64,000 nucleotides of DNA from Cryptomeria japonica (GCF_030272615.1 NC_081409.1:648858468-648922467), one strand, 5' to 3'. Counted from the first letter of the stretch, positions 32,728-44,560 are shown. Notes: generated from the sequence alone by a model not told the origin. A program made the numbers and translations.

Positions 32728-34082
32728 CTAATCCGAAGTAGATGCACCTAACTCGGTAGGTAAGGTGCTTCCTTCATTAGTTGACACATTTTTCCTCTTT
32801 TTCCAAAATTTTTGCAATTTGCTTTTTATCTCCTTAGTATCTCCTCTTGGTTGGTCTCTGCAGCCTTTAGCTATGTGTCCAACTTTGTGACAATGAAAAC
32901 ATGCCATTCCTGGACTTCTCCATGATCTTTGATTGTTCATTCCAAACCTTATCATACAATTTGCACTTATATGTCCATATCTTCCACAACATTCACACCA
33001 AATTCTTGTATTGTAATCCCATGGTACTGAAGTATATTGTTGATTAAGATTTGTGTTAGTTATGTAGCTTCTAGTGTTTGCTCGATGTGGAGTCCACATA
33101 TAGTTTTTCTGCTTAAACCAACATTTCTCAGTGTTGTGTCCATATCTATTGTAATTTTTGCAAAACCCTTTGGATTTTTCCTTCTGATAATTGTTGACAG
33201 AATTTGTTCTACATTGCTTAGATGTGTGACCATACTTATTGCAATTGTAACAATAACCATAAAACCTAGTAACATCTGGTTGCTTACCTTTTCTGATCTA
33301 GTAAATGTTGGCAGTATGTCCTATTTTCCATAGTAATTGCAAATAGGCTTCTTGTCCTTGATGTTCTCTTTGTTTCCATCTTGCTTTGATGATTCTCCTT
33401 TCTTGGTAGTGTTGATACCTTTCTCAGTAGAGTTGTTTCCTTTGTAACCAAGTCCTACATTTTTGTTGGGTTTTCTCATATTCAGTTGCCCATCCAACAT
33501 TTTTGATGCTTCATGGCTTTTCCTCAATGTTTCTTTTGACTACTTTTATAATTTCAGTTCATCGGTTAATCTTGATATTTCAAGTTTCAATGCTTGGTTC
33601 TCATTTTCCTTTTGAGTAGCTTCATTATGTGCATATTCCAATTGATCAGACAAATTATGTTGAATTATAGTCATCCTTGATATTTCATCATTCTTTGTAG
33701 ACGCCATTGCTTCTAGCTGTTGTTTTTCTCCTTCTATAGTTCGTTTATTATCTTCAGCTGTTCTCAATGCATCAAGATTTTCAATCATCTATGTGCTAAA
33801 ATACTCATGTTCTCTTCTCATTGCTTTTAGCTGTTCATTAAGTGCTTTGTTCTTTTCTTTCAATTCTGCAATCATTTCTTTAGATTCTTCTGATATGCTG
33901 TTCTCAGATGATGTCTCAATTTGTTCCACCAACTCTTGTGAGTCCTGTAAATAATCAGACAACCTTCTTCTGACTTTCAGTGATCTCTGCATTTGCCTCT
34001 ACATATCTACAATCATTTGATTAGCACGATCCAATTCTTCTTGAAGATTCACAATCCTGGGAGATTGTTTATAGCCTTCCAT
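32728..34082 (-). pseudogene. NA-1 Gag: coiled coil plus five zinc-knuckle motifs
   Basis: The ATG at 34080-34082 starts MEGYKQSPRIVNLQEEL. Residues up to about 33545 form a long Glu/Lys/Gln-rich coiled coil. Five knuckle motifs follow: CNYYGK..GHTANIY (degenerate), CYNCNKYGHTSKQC, CKNYNRYGHNTEKC (second Cys is Tyr), CECCGRYGHISANC (32956-32997) and CFHCHKVGHIAKGC (32860-32901). There is one frameshift near 33340 and about five stops. Three knuckles are intact, and both Cys-to-Tyr changes are single G-to-A steps. Function is packaging by analogy; five knuckles in a Copia Gag is unusual. Confidence 0.8.
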
Positions 34083-34130
34083 TGATAGGATCTTTCTCTT
34101 TAGGCTGTTAGAGCCTTTACCAAGAATATA

Positions 34131-34142
34131 GCTTTGATACCA
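34131..34142 (-). promoter_or_regulatory. NA-1 primer-binding site
   Basis: TGGTATCAAAGC on the minus strand, one change from the initiator tRNA-Met site TGGTATCAGAGC. Confidence 0.85.
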
Positions 34143-34144
34143 AT

Positions 34145-35353
34145 TGTTAGGTCTTACATGGAAGGCTAATGTACTGAGAGGGAAGGGGTGAATCAGTACT
34201 TCAAAACTTTTCTTTAAAATCAATTTTACTGATAAACACAAACTATGTATTGCTGATCTCAAAGATATAAAATACTAAAACATAATCATAAAGATAACAT
34301 GCATCAAAATATCACTCCATAACACAATGATTTTTGGTCACACATAAACTCTTGGTTAGAGAGAAAAATTGTGGTGGGGATGGCACCCACAACTTCGCTA
34401 CTGCAGCAATCAAGATTGCTTGGTTAGAGCTACATGTTTAGCCATTTCTGATAGCTTACCTTGTTAGGAGTATAAAGATCTTTAGATCTACTTGCTAAAG
34501 GATTTTACAAACACTTCTACAAAATGTTATACCTGGTTAAAGGCTTTACAATATATAGACTTTATTAGAGTCTTTTACCCTGTTAAAGGTTTCTATTACA
34601 ACTTAATATTTCAATCAAAATCTTTACAAAATATCTGTAACTTCACATCTAAAATGTTATAGTAGACTCTATGTGCTTAATATGAAATTACCTTGCTCAT
34701 AGCATTCCTCGATAACCACTTATGTATTCTTTGTTCCTTAAACTATTCTCTCAAACCTTCTAGGTAACCTGTGATTATCTCTGTCAATCTTATTCCTTCA
34801 TGCTTGACTTAATCATTCCTTCATCTCTCTGCTCTTGATTGACCTTACATGTAACCTTATGTTCATGTACTCAAATCATTCTATTTATATAGATCTATGA
34901 GATGATGATCTGTTCATGCTTCGATCATACAAACATTTTTTATTGAATTAATAAACGTAGAAATTATTTCATTGGATATTCTTCCTCAAAATCATACAAA
35001 ATCTTAAAATGCAATTTCCTATGTATTAATGGTTTCATCTTCTCGAACTATGTAACACATTTCACATGAGTGTCCAAGTTCATTGAATTTGGTAACACGT
35101 TTTCACTTGGTTCAGATTAACTTGGTGTACCTTCTTTGCTGCTCAGTAAACATATAAACCTTACTCGGTAGACATTCTGCATATGTCTTGGTTCACAGCT
35201 CGGTGTGTATCAACTCGGTGACTTTTCTTTCTTCTATAACCGACACCGGTGACCTTGGTGTTTACCGACTGGACTTTTCGGTAGTATTAACCGACTAGAG
35301 TATATAGAATGACTTTGGGCATAAAACTAATGACAACTTAGTAAATAACAACA
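34145..35353 (-). repeat. NA-1 5' LTR
   Basis: TGTTAGGTCTTAC to AACAACA, the promoter-bearing LTR. The equivalent TATATAAATAGA lies at 34880-34891 on the minus strand. Confidence 0.9.
34880..34891 (-). promoter_or_regulatory. NA-1 LTR TATA box
   Basis: TATATAAATAGA on the minus strand, about 460 bp from the outer LTR edge, in a position suitable for the U3 promoter. Conserved in the other LTR at 28076-28087. Confidence 0.6.
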
Positions 35354-35637
35354 TTAATAACTAGGATTAAACATATTAAATAGTGTCCTTAACTATTGGA
35401 GTAAATATTATTTGGTCAAGCTTAATTTCAACTTAGGTATTTATCATTTACCTTGATAGTATGTTGAGACCTTAGTTGAGGGTCTAGTGGATTGAGTTTG
35501 TGTGAGAAGCCTTTGTTCCTTAGGGATCTGCATCAAATTTGCATGTTATCCCAATAATATCAAATAATCTTCCCCTATGGAATTGATGGAAACATATGAT
35601 GAAAAATAATAAATGACAAAGAAAGAACAAATCTCAA
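35354..35637 (-). other. Dispersed-repeat copy 2 (right part) joined to the 3' end of Copia-B
   Basis: 35354-35430 continues the repeat at 26650-27339. Somewhere before 35637 it passes into the 3' LTR end of Copia-B, which finishes CTCAACA next to a polypurine tract. The Copia-B LTR here does not visibly match the one at 57000, so either it is badly truncated or the other copy lies beyond recognition. Confidence 0.4.
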
Positions 35638-35800
35638 CAATCTCCCCTTGAGATCTAGCATATGATATGACAATTTTTCACATGATTCTCTGCCCCTTTG
35701 ACATCAATTCAAAAGACACATTTGCAAATCATAGATCACACAAAACTGAACATCTGAACCACAACACTAACTACTCCCCCTGAGTAGCAACCACCACTCA
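35638..35800 (-). promoter_or_regulatory. Copia-B 3' UTR with repeated polypurine tracts
   Basis: Tracts at 35638-35650 (next to LTR end CAACA), 35692-35700 and 35773-35786 (CTCAGGGGGAG on the minus strand). The last and its ~60-bp surroundings match Copia-A 13430-13480. Confidence 0.55.
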
Positions 35801-35956
35801 CCAATCTAGATCACAAGATATGACTGTGAAATCTACCGAACTAATACAAATCCATGCACCTTAGTTCTTATCAAGAGGGTAAATCACCCCTAGCATCTCT
35901 TTGAGATACTCAAAAGTATCCTTAGGAAAAGTCTTTGTGAAGATATCTACAATTTT

Positions 35957-36250
35957 TTACTTTATAGATACATACTCCAATTTGACTTCCTTCTCATTCA
36001 CCTTTTCTCTCAAGAAATGAAACTTGATTGATAAATGCTTGGTCTTTGAATGTAACACCAGATTCTTAGAAATCTTGATAGCACTTAAATTATCACAGTA
36101 TATAGCAATAGGTTCACCATAAACAACTTTGATATCCTTTAACATCTGTTTCATTGATACCACCTAAGTACAATTGTTTGCAACAACAATATACTCAACC
36201 TCTATAGTAGATAAGGAAATAGAATTCTACTTCTTACTCATCCAAGAAAC
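35957..36250 (-). pseudogene. Copia-B RNase H, C-terminal part
   Basis: MKQMLKDIKVVYGEPIAIYC then DNLSAIKISKN (the CDN block), then SKTKHLSIKFHFLREK, the typical C-terminus of Copia RNase H. The upstream part with the EAEY block is degraded around 36174-36300 by stops and a phase change. Confidence 0.82.
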
Positions 36251-36479
36251 CAATTTCTTTCCCAAGAAAAATGCACCACCACTAGTACTTTTTTGGTCAT
36301 CAACATCACCTACTCAGTCAGCTTCTGTAAAAGTATTCAAAGTAAAATCATCATCTTTAGGATACCACAAACAAAATCAATAGTTCCTTTCAAATATTTA
36401 AACATTCTTTTCACAACTACAACATGAGATTCCTTAGGATCATCTTGAAATCTAGCAAACAAAACATACAACATTTATT

Positions 36480-37380
36480 ATATCTGGTTTAGTTTGAGTA
36501 AAATATAGCATTCCACCAATCATAGATCTGTATTTAGTCTAATTTTCTTTAGGGGGTTCATCATCCTTTGTCAACTTACATCCGATCACCATAGGAGTAC
36601 CAATTAGCTTTGAACCATCTAAACCAAACTTCTTCAACAATTCCTTCACATACTTGGACTGAGATATAAAAATACCTTTATTTGACTGTGTAATTTGCAA
36701 TCCCAAAAATGATTTCTTCTCACCAATCATAGACATCTCAAACTCATTCTGCATCTCATCAGTAAATTTCTTACACAAACTATCATTCCCTCCAAAAATA
36801 ATGTCATCAACAAAAACTTCAACAATCAAAATGTTATCATGATCAATCTTGAAATATAAATTACTATCAGCAGTACCTTTATTTAATACAAGCTTCAACA
36901 AATACTTATCCAATCTGGCATACCAAGCTCTTGGGGCTTGCTTCAGTCCATATAATGCTTTCTTCAATCTGCAAACCATATCTTCCTGATCTGTGAACTG
37001 AAATTCATCCGGTTGCTCAATATAAATGACATCTTCCAACTCACCATTAAGAAAGGTTGACTTGAGATCCATCTAAAAACTTTAAAATATTTCTAAGAAG
37101 CATAAGAAAGAAACAATCTAACAGCTTCAATTCTTGCTACCAGAGCAAAAGAATCCTCATAGTCAATTTCTTCCATCTGAGTATATCCCTTACAAACAAG
37201 TCTTGCTTTATTCCTAACAACTTCACCTTGTTCATTCAATTTTTTTCAAAAGACCCATTTAGTTCCAATTACATTTTTATCCTTAGGTCTGGGAACAATA
37301 ATCCATGTATTATCCTTTTCAATCTGGTTTAATTCTTCTTCCATTTCTTTAACCCAATTTTCATTTTTGCATGCTTCATT
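36480..37380 (-). pseudogene. Copia-B reverse transcriptase
   Basis: RVT_2 family. 36539-37072 is open for 177 codons and contains MDLKSTFLNGELEDVIYIEQ (first catalytic Asp block), LKKALYGLKQAPRAWY, VFVDDIIFGG with the two catalytic Asp, and GLQITQSNKGIFISQSKYV. Before it (37080-37380) are degraded opening blocks of RT. This is the best kept domain of Copia-B. Confidence 0.88.
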
Positions 37381-38640
37381 AACATCTTTAGGTTCAATCT
37401 TATAAATCAATCAATATTCTTCAGCAATTCTTCTTCTAGTCATTAAACCTTTATTCTTATCACCTATGATCTGATTTTCTGAATGATTCAATCTCACATA
37501 CTTGGGAGTCTTAGGATTTTCTTGACTTTTAGACTCTTTAGTTCTTTCTTCTGCACTAGCACTGGTATCTCCTTGATTTTTTGGCTTATCCATAATAATC
37601 TGAATTTGATTATGGGTTTGCACATGCTTTCCTTTATCTGATCTATTATTCTGATCATCAGAATCATATCTGTGGGATCTAATCTATCTCGCATTGCCCT
37701 CATCAACCTTCACATTAGCACTTTCAAATATCTTTCTAAATCTCTTATTATAACATCGGTAGGCCTTTCTCTTAGTATAATAACCAAGAAATATTCCTTC
37801 ATCACATCTAGCATCAAACTTCCCTAGATCTTCATCTCTTTTGATATAGCATTTACTTTCAAAAAATTTGAAATATCTAATATTAGGAACATGACCAAAC
37901 CATAGCTAGTAAGGAGTCTTACCGGTTCCACCTTTGATATGCACCTAGTTCAGAGTGTGTACAAAAGTACTCACAACTTCTCTCTAATAGATATGCAGAA
38001 CGTTTCCTTTCAACATCATGGTTTTAGCAACTTCCTAAATTGTTCTATTCATCCTCTCCACAACACCATTCTACGAAGGAGTTCTAGGTATAGATAATTG
38101 TCTCCTTACTCCATGCTCTTCACAAAATGTATTGAACTCATTGAAAGTGAATTCACCACCTCTATCAGATCTCAAACACATTATCTTCAACCCTATCTCG
38201 ATCTCAACCATGGGTTTGAAAATATTGAACTCCTCTAAGGCTTTAGACTTCTCCCTTAAGAAAGTAACTCACATAATTCTTAAATAGTCATCAATCAGCA
38301 ACATGAAATGCATGTCTCCCTGCAAGATTCACACTCTAGAAGAACCACATAGATCAGTATGCACAAGATCCAATAATCCATTAGAACAATACTATATGAT
38401 TTTAAAAGTAACTCTTGTTTGCTTCCCTAACTGACATTCCTTCCATACCAAATTAGTAGGCTTTACCAACTTAGGAAGATCTCTCACTGCTTGAGTAGAA
38501 CTTATCTTAACCATGCAATCAAAATTCACATGACACGTCCTCCTATTCCATAATGAACTTTCATCAATTTGAGCAATCAAATAATTTTTACCACCAACAT
38601 TTAAGTGAAATATATTACCTTTAGTCTTTGTCCCTGATGC
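37381..38640 (-). pseudogene. Copia-B integrase
   Basis: Pre-integrase zinc region LWNRRTCHVNFDCMV..CQLGKQ (38400-38560). The core has VHTDLCG (first Asp), LRSDRGGEFT (second Asp) and NGVVERMNRT (Glu), so all three catalytic residues are readable. The tail includes FDARCDEGIFLGY and AYRCYNKR near 37740-37830. Several stops interrupt, at positions where Gln or Trp is usual. Confidence 0.82.
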
Positions 38641-38781
38641 AATCTATTGTCTCAATTCTGGAACCACTTAAGATGCTACACTTGCCACTCTTGAATTGTA
38701 AATCATATCTCTTGTCAACCATCTATCCAACACTCAAAATATTATGCTTTAGACCTTCTACATATAAGACATCAACAATAT

Positions 38782-39872
38782 TGTATACACATAAAAATTG
38801 GCTATGAGCAATTAAATAAATATTTTATATCTATTTAATAATTATTCTTCTATTAAATAGTTAATTTGAAAAGATTAATTTATTTAATTCATTTTTCGTG
38901 TCTTTCTATTAATTAATATTTTATTAATTAATTCATCTATCATATTCTTCTAATTAATTAAATATCTAATATTTAATAGTTATTATCCTATCCTATAGTC
39001 TCAAATATTAAATGATTTATTAAATTATTCAATCCCTTTTCCAACTCACCCTCCATCTCCACTTCATCTTCCCTTTGCCAACTCATCAAACATGTGGCTA
39101 AGGAAATTAACATTTCTTAAATATTAATTCATCATTTATCTCCAACTTCCAAAATTAAAGAATATTGTGTGCATACACACATTTCATAACCATTTTCTAT
39201 ATTCTCTCCAACGTCCCTACATCTTAGGAAGGACTTGAGTCCACTTGTCCTATCATGCCTAAATTTCCTCCAACCATCCCTAGATTCTCTCAGTCAGCAA
39301 GCCAGTCAAGGTGAGAGGAGTGACACTTGTCTTCTCCTTCCCCCTTTCTCTCAACCTTCACCTTTGCTCACAACCATTCAAATCTATAGATCTGATCATG
39401 ACCATTGATCTGAGCCACATCATCTAGTCCTCTCAAGCTCTATAAAATCAAGAGCTTCAGCTGAGAGAGAGTTAGACTTCAAGAGACTTCAAGTGCATTT
39501 TGCAAGGTAATCATATGCATTCATGAGTTTTAGTTTTGAAGAAAATAGCAATTATCATATCATATCATATAGCATAATCATGCAGTATTACATATCATAG
39601 TATTAGTTAACTACAAGTTATCAGTCCATTCTTCATATGCCATCTTGGAAGCCATCAGTGCATTGTCTGAGAGCACACCATCTGCAACCAGGAATAGTGG
39701 AGTTAGGACACAATGAGACATAAGCCATGAAGGTAATATTAGTATTTTATTTCATATGTACTTCATGTAGTTTCATTGGTTGAGTTTGGATTTCCTGTAG
39801 TATCTCCATTTGTATTTTGTAAAACTAACTTATTGCAGGTAAAATTCTGAGGATGAAATTCAAGTCGACACA
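38782..39872 (+). repeat. Tat element 5' LTR
   Basis: 1,091 bp. TATAAAA box at 39441-39447. It contains about 96 bp (around 39135-39226) that the 3' LTR lacks. Confidence 0.92.
39441..39447 (+). promoter_or_regulatory. Tat LTR TATA box
   Basis: CTCTATAAAATC context in the U3/R part of the 5' LTR; same box at 55266-55272 in the 3' LTR. Confidence 0.65.
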
Positions 39873-39875
39873 TTT

Positions 39876-39895
39876 TGGTGCCCACCGTGGGGCTC
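39876..39895 (+). promoter_or_regulatory. Tat element primer-binding site (tRNA-Lys type)
   Basis: TGGTGCCCACCGTGGGGCTC starts four bases after the LTR. From memory of plant tRNA-Lys(CUU), whose 3' end is ..GAGCCCCACGGTGGGCGCCA, it is complementary at 19 of 20 positions; the difference is a C-to-T at a CpG. Confidence 0.75.
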
Positions 39896-42400
39896 ATAGA
39901 CCTTGCATATACCTTTACAAATCTTGCAAATAATAAAATTAACACATTTGTAATGCAGATTCATGCATGTGTGAATTCAGATAGTGTTTTTGTTCTGCAG
40001 GTTAGCACATTTTCATCCTAGGTTAGCGCATTTACCTTCTAGGTTAGCACATTTACACCATAGGTTAGTGCATGAGCATTTTCGGTTAATGCTTTTGTCT
40101 TATAGTCTACGCATTTTAATTACAGGTTCGTGTATTTGTGTCCTAGGTTAGCACATTTGTCAAAGAAATCATGCTTTTATATCCATAGAGCAGTGCTTTT
40201 GTAGTCTAGGTTAGCGCTTTTGACCTGCAGGTTAGCGGTTTTGAGCAAAAAGGTAGCGTGTGTGTTAGTGCTTCTATTTACAAATTGACAAAAATTTCTT
40301 GCAAGTCCGAAATGTCCAAGAAATCAGATTTTTCATACTACTAACATGCATGTGCAAGATGGTGTTTAAGGCAAATTTTATGCATTTCCTCATCTAGTTA
40401 ATTAAAAGTCTTCATTTGAGAAGTAATATATCATATCTCATTCATATAATTTAACTAAGAGGATGAATTGACATCATGCAACTTGCATTTTTAGTATTTT
40501 CTCTAAAATAGTTGCACATAGACTTTTAAAAGGGCTAAAATGAACACCATGCTTGTTGGAGCAACATCTCTAAATAGGACTTAGCCAACAATTGCTTTGA
40601 AAAGTTTAAAAAGAACACTTATATTCCATGTCTCAAAAGTGGTAGGTATATGCTCTCCCCTTAAATGGGTGACCAAAAAGCCAAACCCACTCTTTTAAAG
40701 CTTTCTTTACTTTCAAGCAATTAAATCCTTTAGAGGGCCTGCCTTCCTGAGCTGCCTTGAGGGGGCCAGTGAAAGGGGAATGACCTAAAGTGGAAATGGG
40801 CTAATACCGAGTCCTTCCAATCCACTATAAACATGTGTTGATAAGTTCATACCGACACTATGTTTCCCCATAAACCCTATGGAGTGTAACCTCTATAGGT
40901 TGGGAACCTTCTGTATTTATAGAGCTGAAAGTGTCACATGTATGGCAACATGACCAAAAGCCTTTACTAAAAACCACTTGTACTAGTTGCCAAAATCCTT
41001 CTAGTTGCTAGCGCAGGAGGTCGGACCTCTAAAGCGGCTCACATACATATGGTTCCTAGTAGAGATATAAAGTTTGCCATGGGGAGTTTTCATGGAAACT
41101 GGTGCTTGGCTGCCCCAAAGAAGTGAGTGCTGAGGGTGGAGCCAATGGGGTCAAGCATCTAAATATCCATTTTGAATAGCATAGCCTCGAGGGAAACCCC
41201 ACATGAGATTCAACAACTATTGTCTTAGCCTGTCATAGGGATTGTACTTGCTTGTGCATTTTGTTTATTAAACATTGTGTCTTATATGCCTGTAACATGT
41301 TCCAAATGGTCAAAAATTAAAGAAAATTATCATCTACAAGAGAGCAAAAATCCAACAAATTACTAAAAAAGTGTGATCAAAAGGGTAATACAAAAAACAT
41401 TCCAACACTTGAAACACCAGATCAAAATCAAAGTTTCAAAACATCAATATCAAAATAATTCTTGAAGTAGATTTGTCTCTAAACAATCACGTATTTTAAA
41501 ACTAGCTCAAACAACTAGGTCACTAATCCAATAGGTTATACCCAAAAGGTTCTATAAACATCAACATTCAACAGGCTATTGATTCAAACATCTTAAGTGC
41601 AAAAATCAATATCCTTGTCAAGTTTCTCATTAGGATAATCAAATCCTCTATCACGAAGCTTGATCAATCTATACTAGGTTCCTAATCTTGGATATATCTT
41701 TCCTATTTTGAACCTAGGTTATATCAAAACCAAAATTGCACCAGCATTGGAATCAAACAAACTTGCGAATTGCCAAATGCTTCTATGACTTTTAAGTATC
41801 ACCTTAAGAAAAGAAAACCAAGTTATAAAGCTACTCAGAAAAGGATAAGATTCTTGTATATCAATCGCAAGATCTTATTGAAACATAGGACATTCCTACA
41901 CCGTTTTTGCCACTACCTACGTGGCTGCGGTATAGAATTTGATGGTGAAATTTTGCAAAAACGTGCTTTTTAACAAAGAGACGCTTTATCCCAATAGATA
42001 AACAATAGCAGTAAAATCAACAAGACATATATTCCTAAACCAATAATCACCTATTGAATTTATCCTTTGGAGCTTTCAACAACTTTGAAATAATCACATA
42101 CCAGTTTGGACTAGAGCCCAACACGAACAACTTAGAAAACAACAACAAATGGAGGAAGAAGATACTCTTGTATTCCACACTTTTGGATTTACCATTGTTG
42201 ACGAAGAAGCATCCAATAGTACCATTAGAGACCTTGAGCAAGATTTCAAATTTGATAGGCTAATGGAAAAATTGTTGGCAAAATAAAAGGAAAAATATCT
42301 CTTGATGTTGGCAAAATCTGGAGCTAAACTACCACAAGACTTTAACATAGAAATCTTGAAACAAGATTGCAGAGGCAAGTAACACGCAAAACACAGATGA
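39896..42400 (+). other. Tat element 5' leader
   Basis: About 2.5 kb without coding similarity between the primer site and Gag. 40000-40274 is the 21-bp array. 40720-41230 is less AT-rich than its surroundings and holds several short perfect hairpins (40868-40882, 40888-40901, 41017-41029). It may include packaging and dimerisation signals; that is inference. Confidence 0.6.
40000..40274 (+). repeat. 21-bp tandem array in the Tat leader
   Basis: Unit consensus GGTTAGCGCATTT plus eight variable bases. Unit starts fall at 40000, 40021, 40042, 40063, 40084, 40105, 40125, 40146, (40167 degenerate), 40188, 40209, 40230 and 40251: a strict 21-bp period with one 20-bp step. The 13-bp core is conserved and the rest varies. 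Confidence 0.9.
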
Positions 42401-43856
42401 TCCAAATAACGAGGATGTGAACAAAGAAAGTCATGAAGAAACAAGGAAAGAAAGGGATGACACAAGAGAAGAACGTAGTGATAAGAGAACTCACGAAGAA
42501 ACAAGGAGAAACTATGTGGATAATCCATTGTAAAACCTTACTCAGCAAATACAAACTCTACAACAACAAATGCAAGACATGCAAAATGGGACAAGCTCCA
42601 AGAAGTATTCATTAGAAGATATATGCCCATATCCATTTGATAAAAATTTGAATATGATACCATTTCCACAACATTGCGAGATTCCTAAATATGACAAATA
42701 CGATGGAAAATCTGATCCTCAAGATCACATTAGGGAGTTTTGTACTATGAGCATGGAATTTTCTCATGATGAATCTTACCTTATGCATCTTTTTCCTAGG
42801 AGTTTAAATGGACAATCAATGGAGTGGTTTTCAAGATTACCATCTAGAATCAAATCCTTTGAAGAACTTGTGAATGGTTTTATTTCACAATACTCCTACA
42901 ATATAAGGAATGAAATAACAATGCTAGATCTTTGCAATGTTAAACAAAAGAATGGTGAATCCTTTATAATTTTCTTACAGTGATGGAAATGCATGTTTAA
43001 TAGGTATCCCCAAGATGTACCTAATTGAGAAAAAATGGACATATTCATTGATAATATTATTAGTGAAATGAGTTATCGACTAAGGATGCAATGTCCTCCC
43101 TCTTTTGCAAAAATGATTGAGAATGGTCTAAAAATAGAGAATGCAATGGTAAAGAAAGGAGAGCTAAAACTTTACAATAATTCATACAACAACAATGACA
43201 AACCCAAGTTCTGGTCAAAGAATAGGAATGGCACCAATGAAGGGAATGACGATAATAGTACTACAAAACAACAACAACCAATTTTTAATCTATCAAGTCA
43301 AAACCCAAGCAATAAAAATCCAGAAAACCATAAAGCTAAATCCTTTTTCTCCAATCCTCAGAGTAAATTCACAACCATTGGAGAATCTTTGGAATCAGCT
43401 CTAAAAAATTTGTTTGCCAACAAATTGATTATTTTACCAGAAGCAAGAAGTTATGAACCACCAGTCAAGCCCAATTGGTGGAATGACAATCATTTTTGCA
43501 ATTATGATCGAAATAAAGGACACCTAACAAATGATTGTCAGAGATTGAAACACCTTATCCAAGATCTAATCGATAATGGAGCCATCACAGTGGATAGCCA
43601 TAAGACAAATGAATCACACTTGGCTTTCAAAACTCCACTTCTGAATTATGACAAAGGTGAATCATCCCAATTAAAAGATGACAAAGGAAAAGCCAAAGTG
43701 AATTACACTTATACATACGATGATGTAGTAAATGTGATCATTGTTAATGAAAATCCATCTTCAGAACCAATCAATGTTATCACGAGAAGCAAAGCAAAGG
43801 TTACCTTTCCAGGTATAGCAAAAGATTCAACATCCACATCATAACAATACAATTTA
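42250..43856 (+). pseudogene. Tat element Gag
   Basis: Capsid region: IPKYDKYDGKSDPQDHIREF, LFPRSLNGQSMEWFSRLP and FISQYSYNIRN are the usual blocks of a Ty3/gypsy Gag. After a stop near 42981 it resumes in frame-compatible form from 43035 with MENGLKIENAM-like text, and ends with CNYDRNKGHLTNDCQRLK, a variant zinc knuckle followed by LK that is common in the Tat group. Asn/Lys-rich linkers surround it. The first ATG is uncertain. Confidence 0.82.
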
Positions 43857-44560
43857 GTAGAGCAATTACAAAGAATACCCACTCAAATATCAATTTTGGA
43901 ATTTCTCAAGGTTTCACCTATGCATAAGGAAATTTTGGAGAAAGCTTTAGTGGAAACAATAGTTTCAAAAGACTTGGATGTAGGTCAGTTCCAAAACATG
44001 GTAGGACACCTTATAGCTCCTCATTGCTTATCATTTTCTAAAAATGATGACACATCCTTACAGCATCCTCACAATGCTCCCTTACATGTTTAAGTCTCCA
44101 TTAACAAAACTCATGTTAAATGTGTACTCATAGATGGAGGAGCTGGTTTAAACATTTGTGCATTAAGTTTGATAAAAGCTTTGGGATATTCAGAGAATGC
44201 AGTAGACCTGAAAAAGAAAATAACGATCAAGGCTTATGATGAAGCAGAATGTTCTTCTAAAGGAATTTTTGTGATACCAATAAGGATAGGACCTGTGGAA
44301 AGGGATACATTGTGTCAAGTTTTAGATTTGAACCTCTCTTACAACGTTCTTCTAGGAAGACCATGGATTCACAATATGCAAGCACTTCCTTCTACGTATC
44401 ATCAATGTGTGAAATTTCATCATGAAGGAAAAGAGATCACTATAATTGCAGATTCCAGTCAATATTGCAATAATTTGAAGCCCACACAAGATACACAAGT
44501 TCCACATAACAGAGAATCAGTATATCCTACCAATGAAATTCAAGCAAAGTTATGGGAAAC
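43857..44560 (+). pseudogene. Tat element protease
   Basis: Aspartic protease with the loop CVLIDGGAGLNICALS (about 44120-44170), the Tat-group form with Asp-Gly-Gly. YNVLLGRPWIH follows at about 44345, the conserved block near the end of the domain. A stop at about 44091 precedes the active site. The rest is open to 45041. Confidence 0.82.

Larger units (their letters stand above)
27340..35353 (-). mobile_element. NA-1: pol-less Copia-like LTR element
   Basis: 8.0 kb minus-strand element with two matching LTRs (1,210 and 1,209 bp), a tRNA-Met-type primer site at 34131-34142 and a polypurine tract at 28550-28562. Flanks GTAAT (27335-27339) and TTAAT (35354-35358) are a 5-bp target duplication with one mismatch. 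The interior holds Gag (34082-32728), a 0.5 kb gap, then one frame of 1,115 codons (32210-28863). No protease, integrase, RT or RNase H motif is present. It must have been mobilised by another element's proteins. Confidence 0.88.
35638..38781 (-). mobile_element. Copia-B, 3' half (integrase, RT, RNase H)
   Basis: Minus-strand Ty1/copia body, continuous with 55712-56999 once the Tat element is removed. The join falls within the protein stretch between NGKHNT and VDVLYVEG, a position that is contiguous in plant Copia polyproteins. Ends at the polypurine tract 35638-35650. All domains are crossed by point stops. Confidence 0.88.

Noticed and set aside
35354-35637. Full Copia-B 3' LTR
   Set aside because: Only the CAACA end and polypurine tract are convincing; the rest matches the dispersed repeat, not the LTR at 57000.
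40000-40274. Regular repeats as a CRISPR array
   Set aside because: Repeat cores are 13 bp and spacers 8 bp, the region is inside a plant retrotransposon leader and there are no cas genes.
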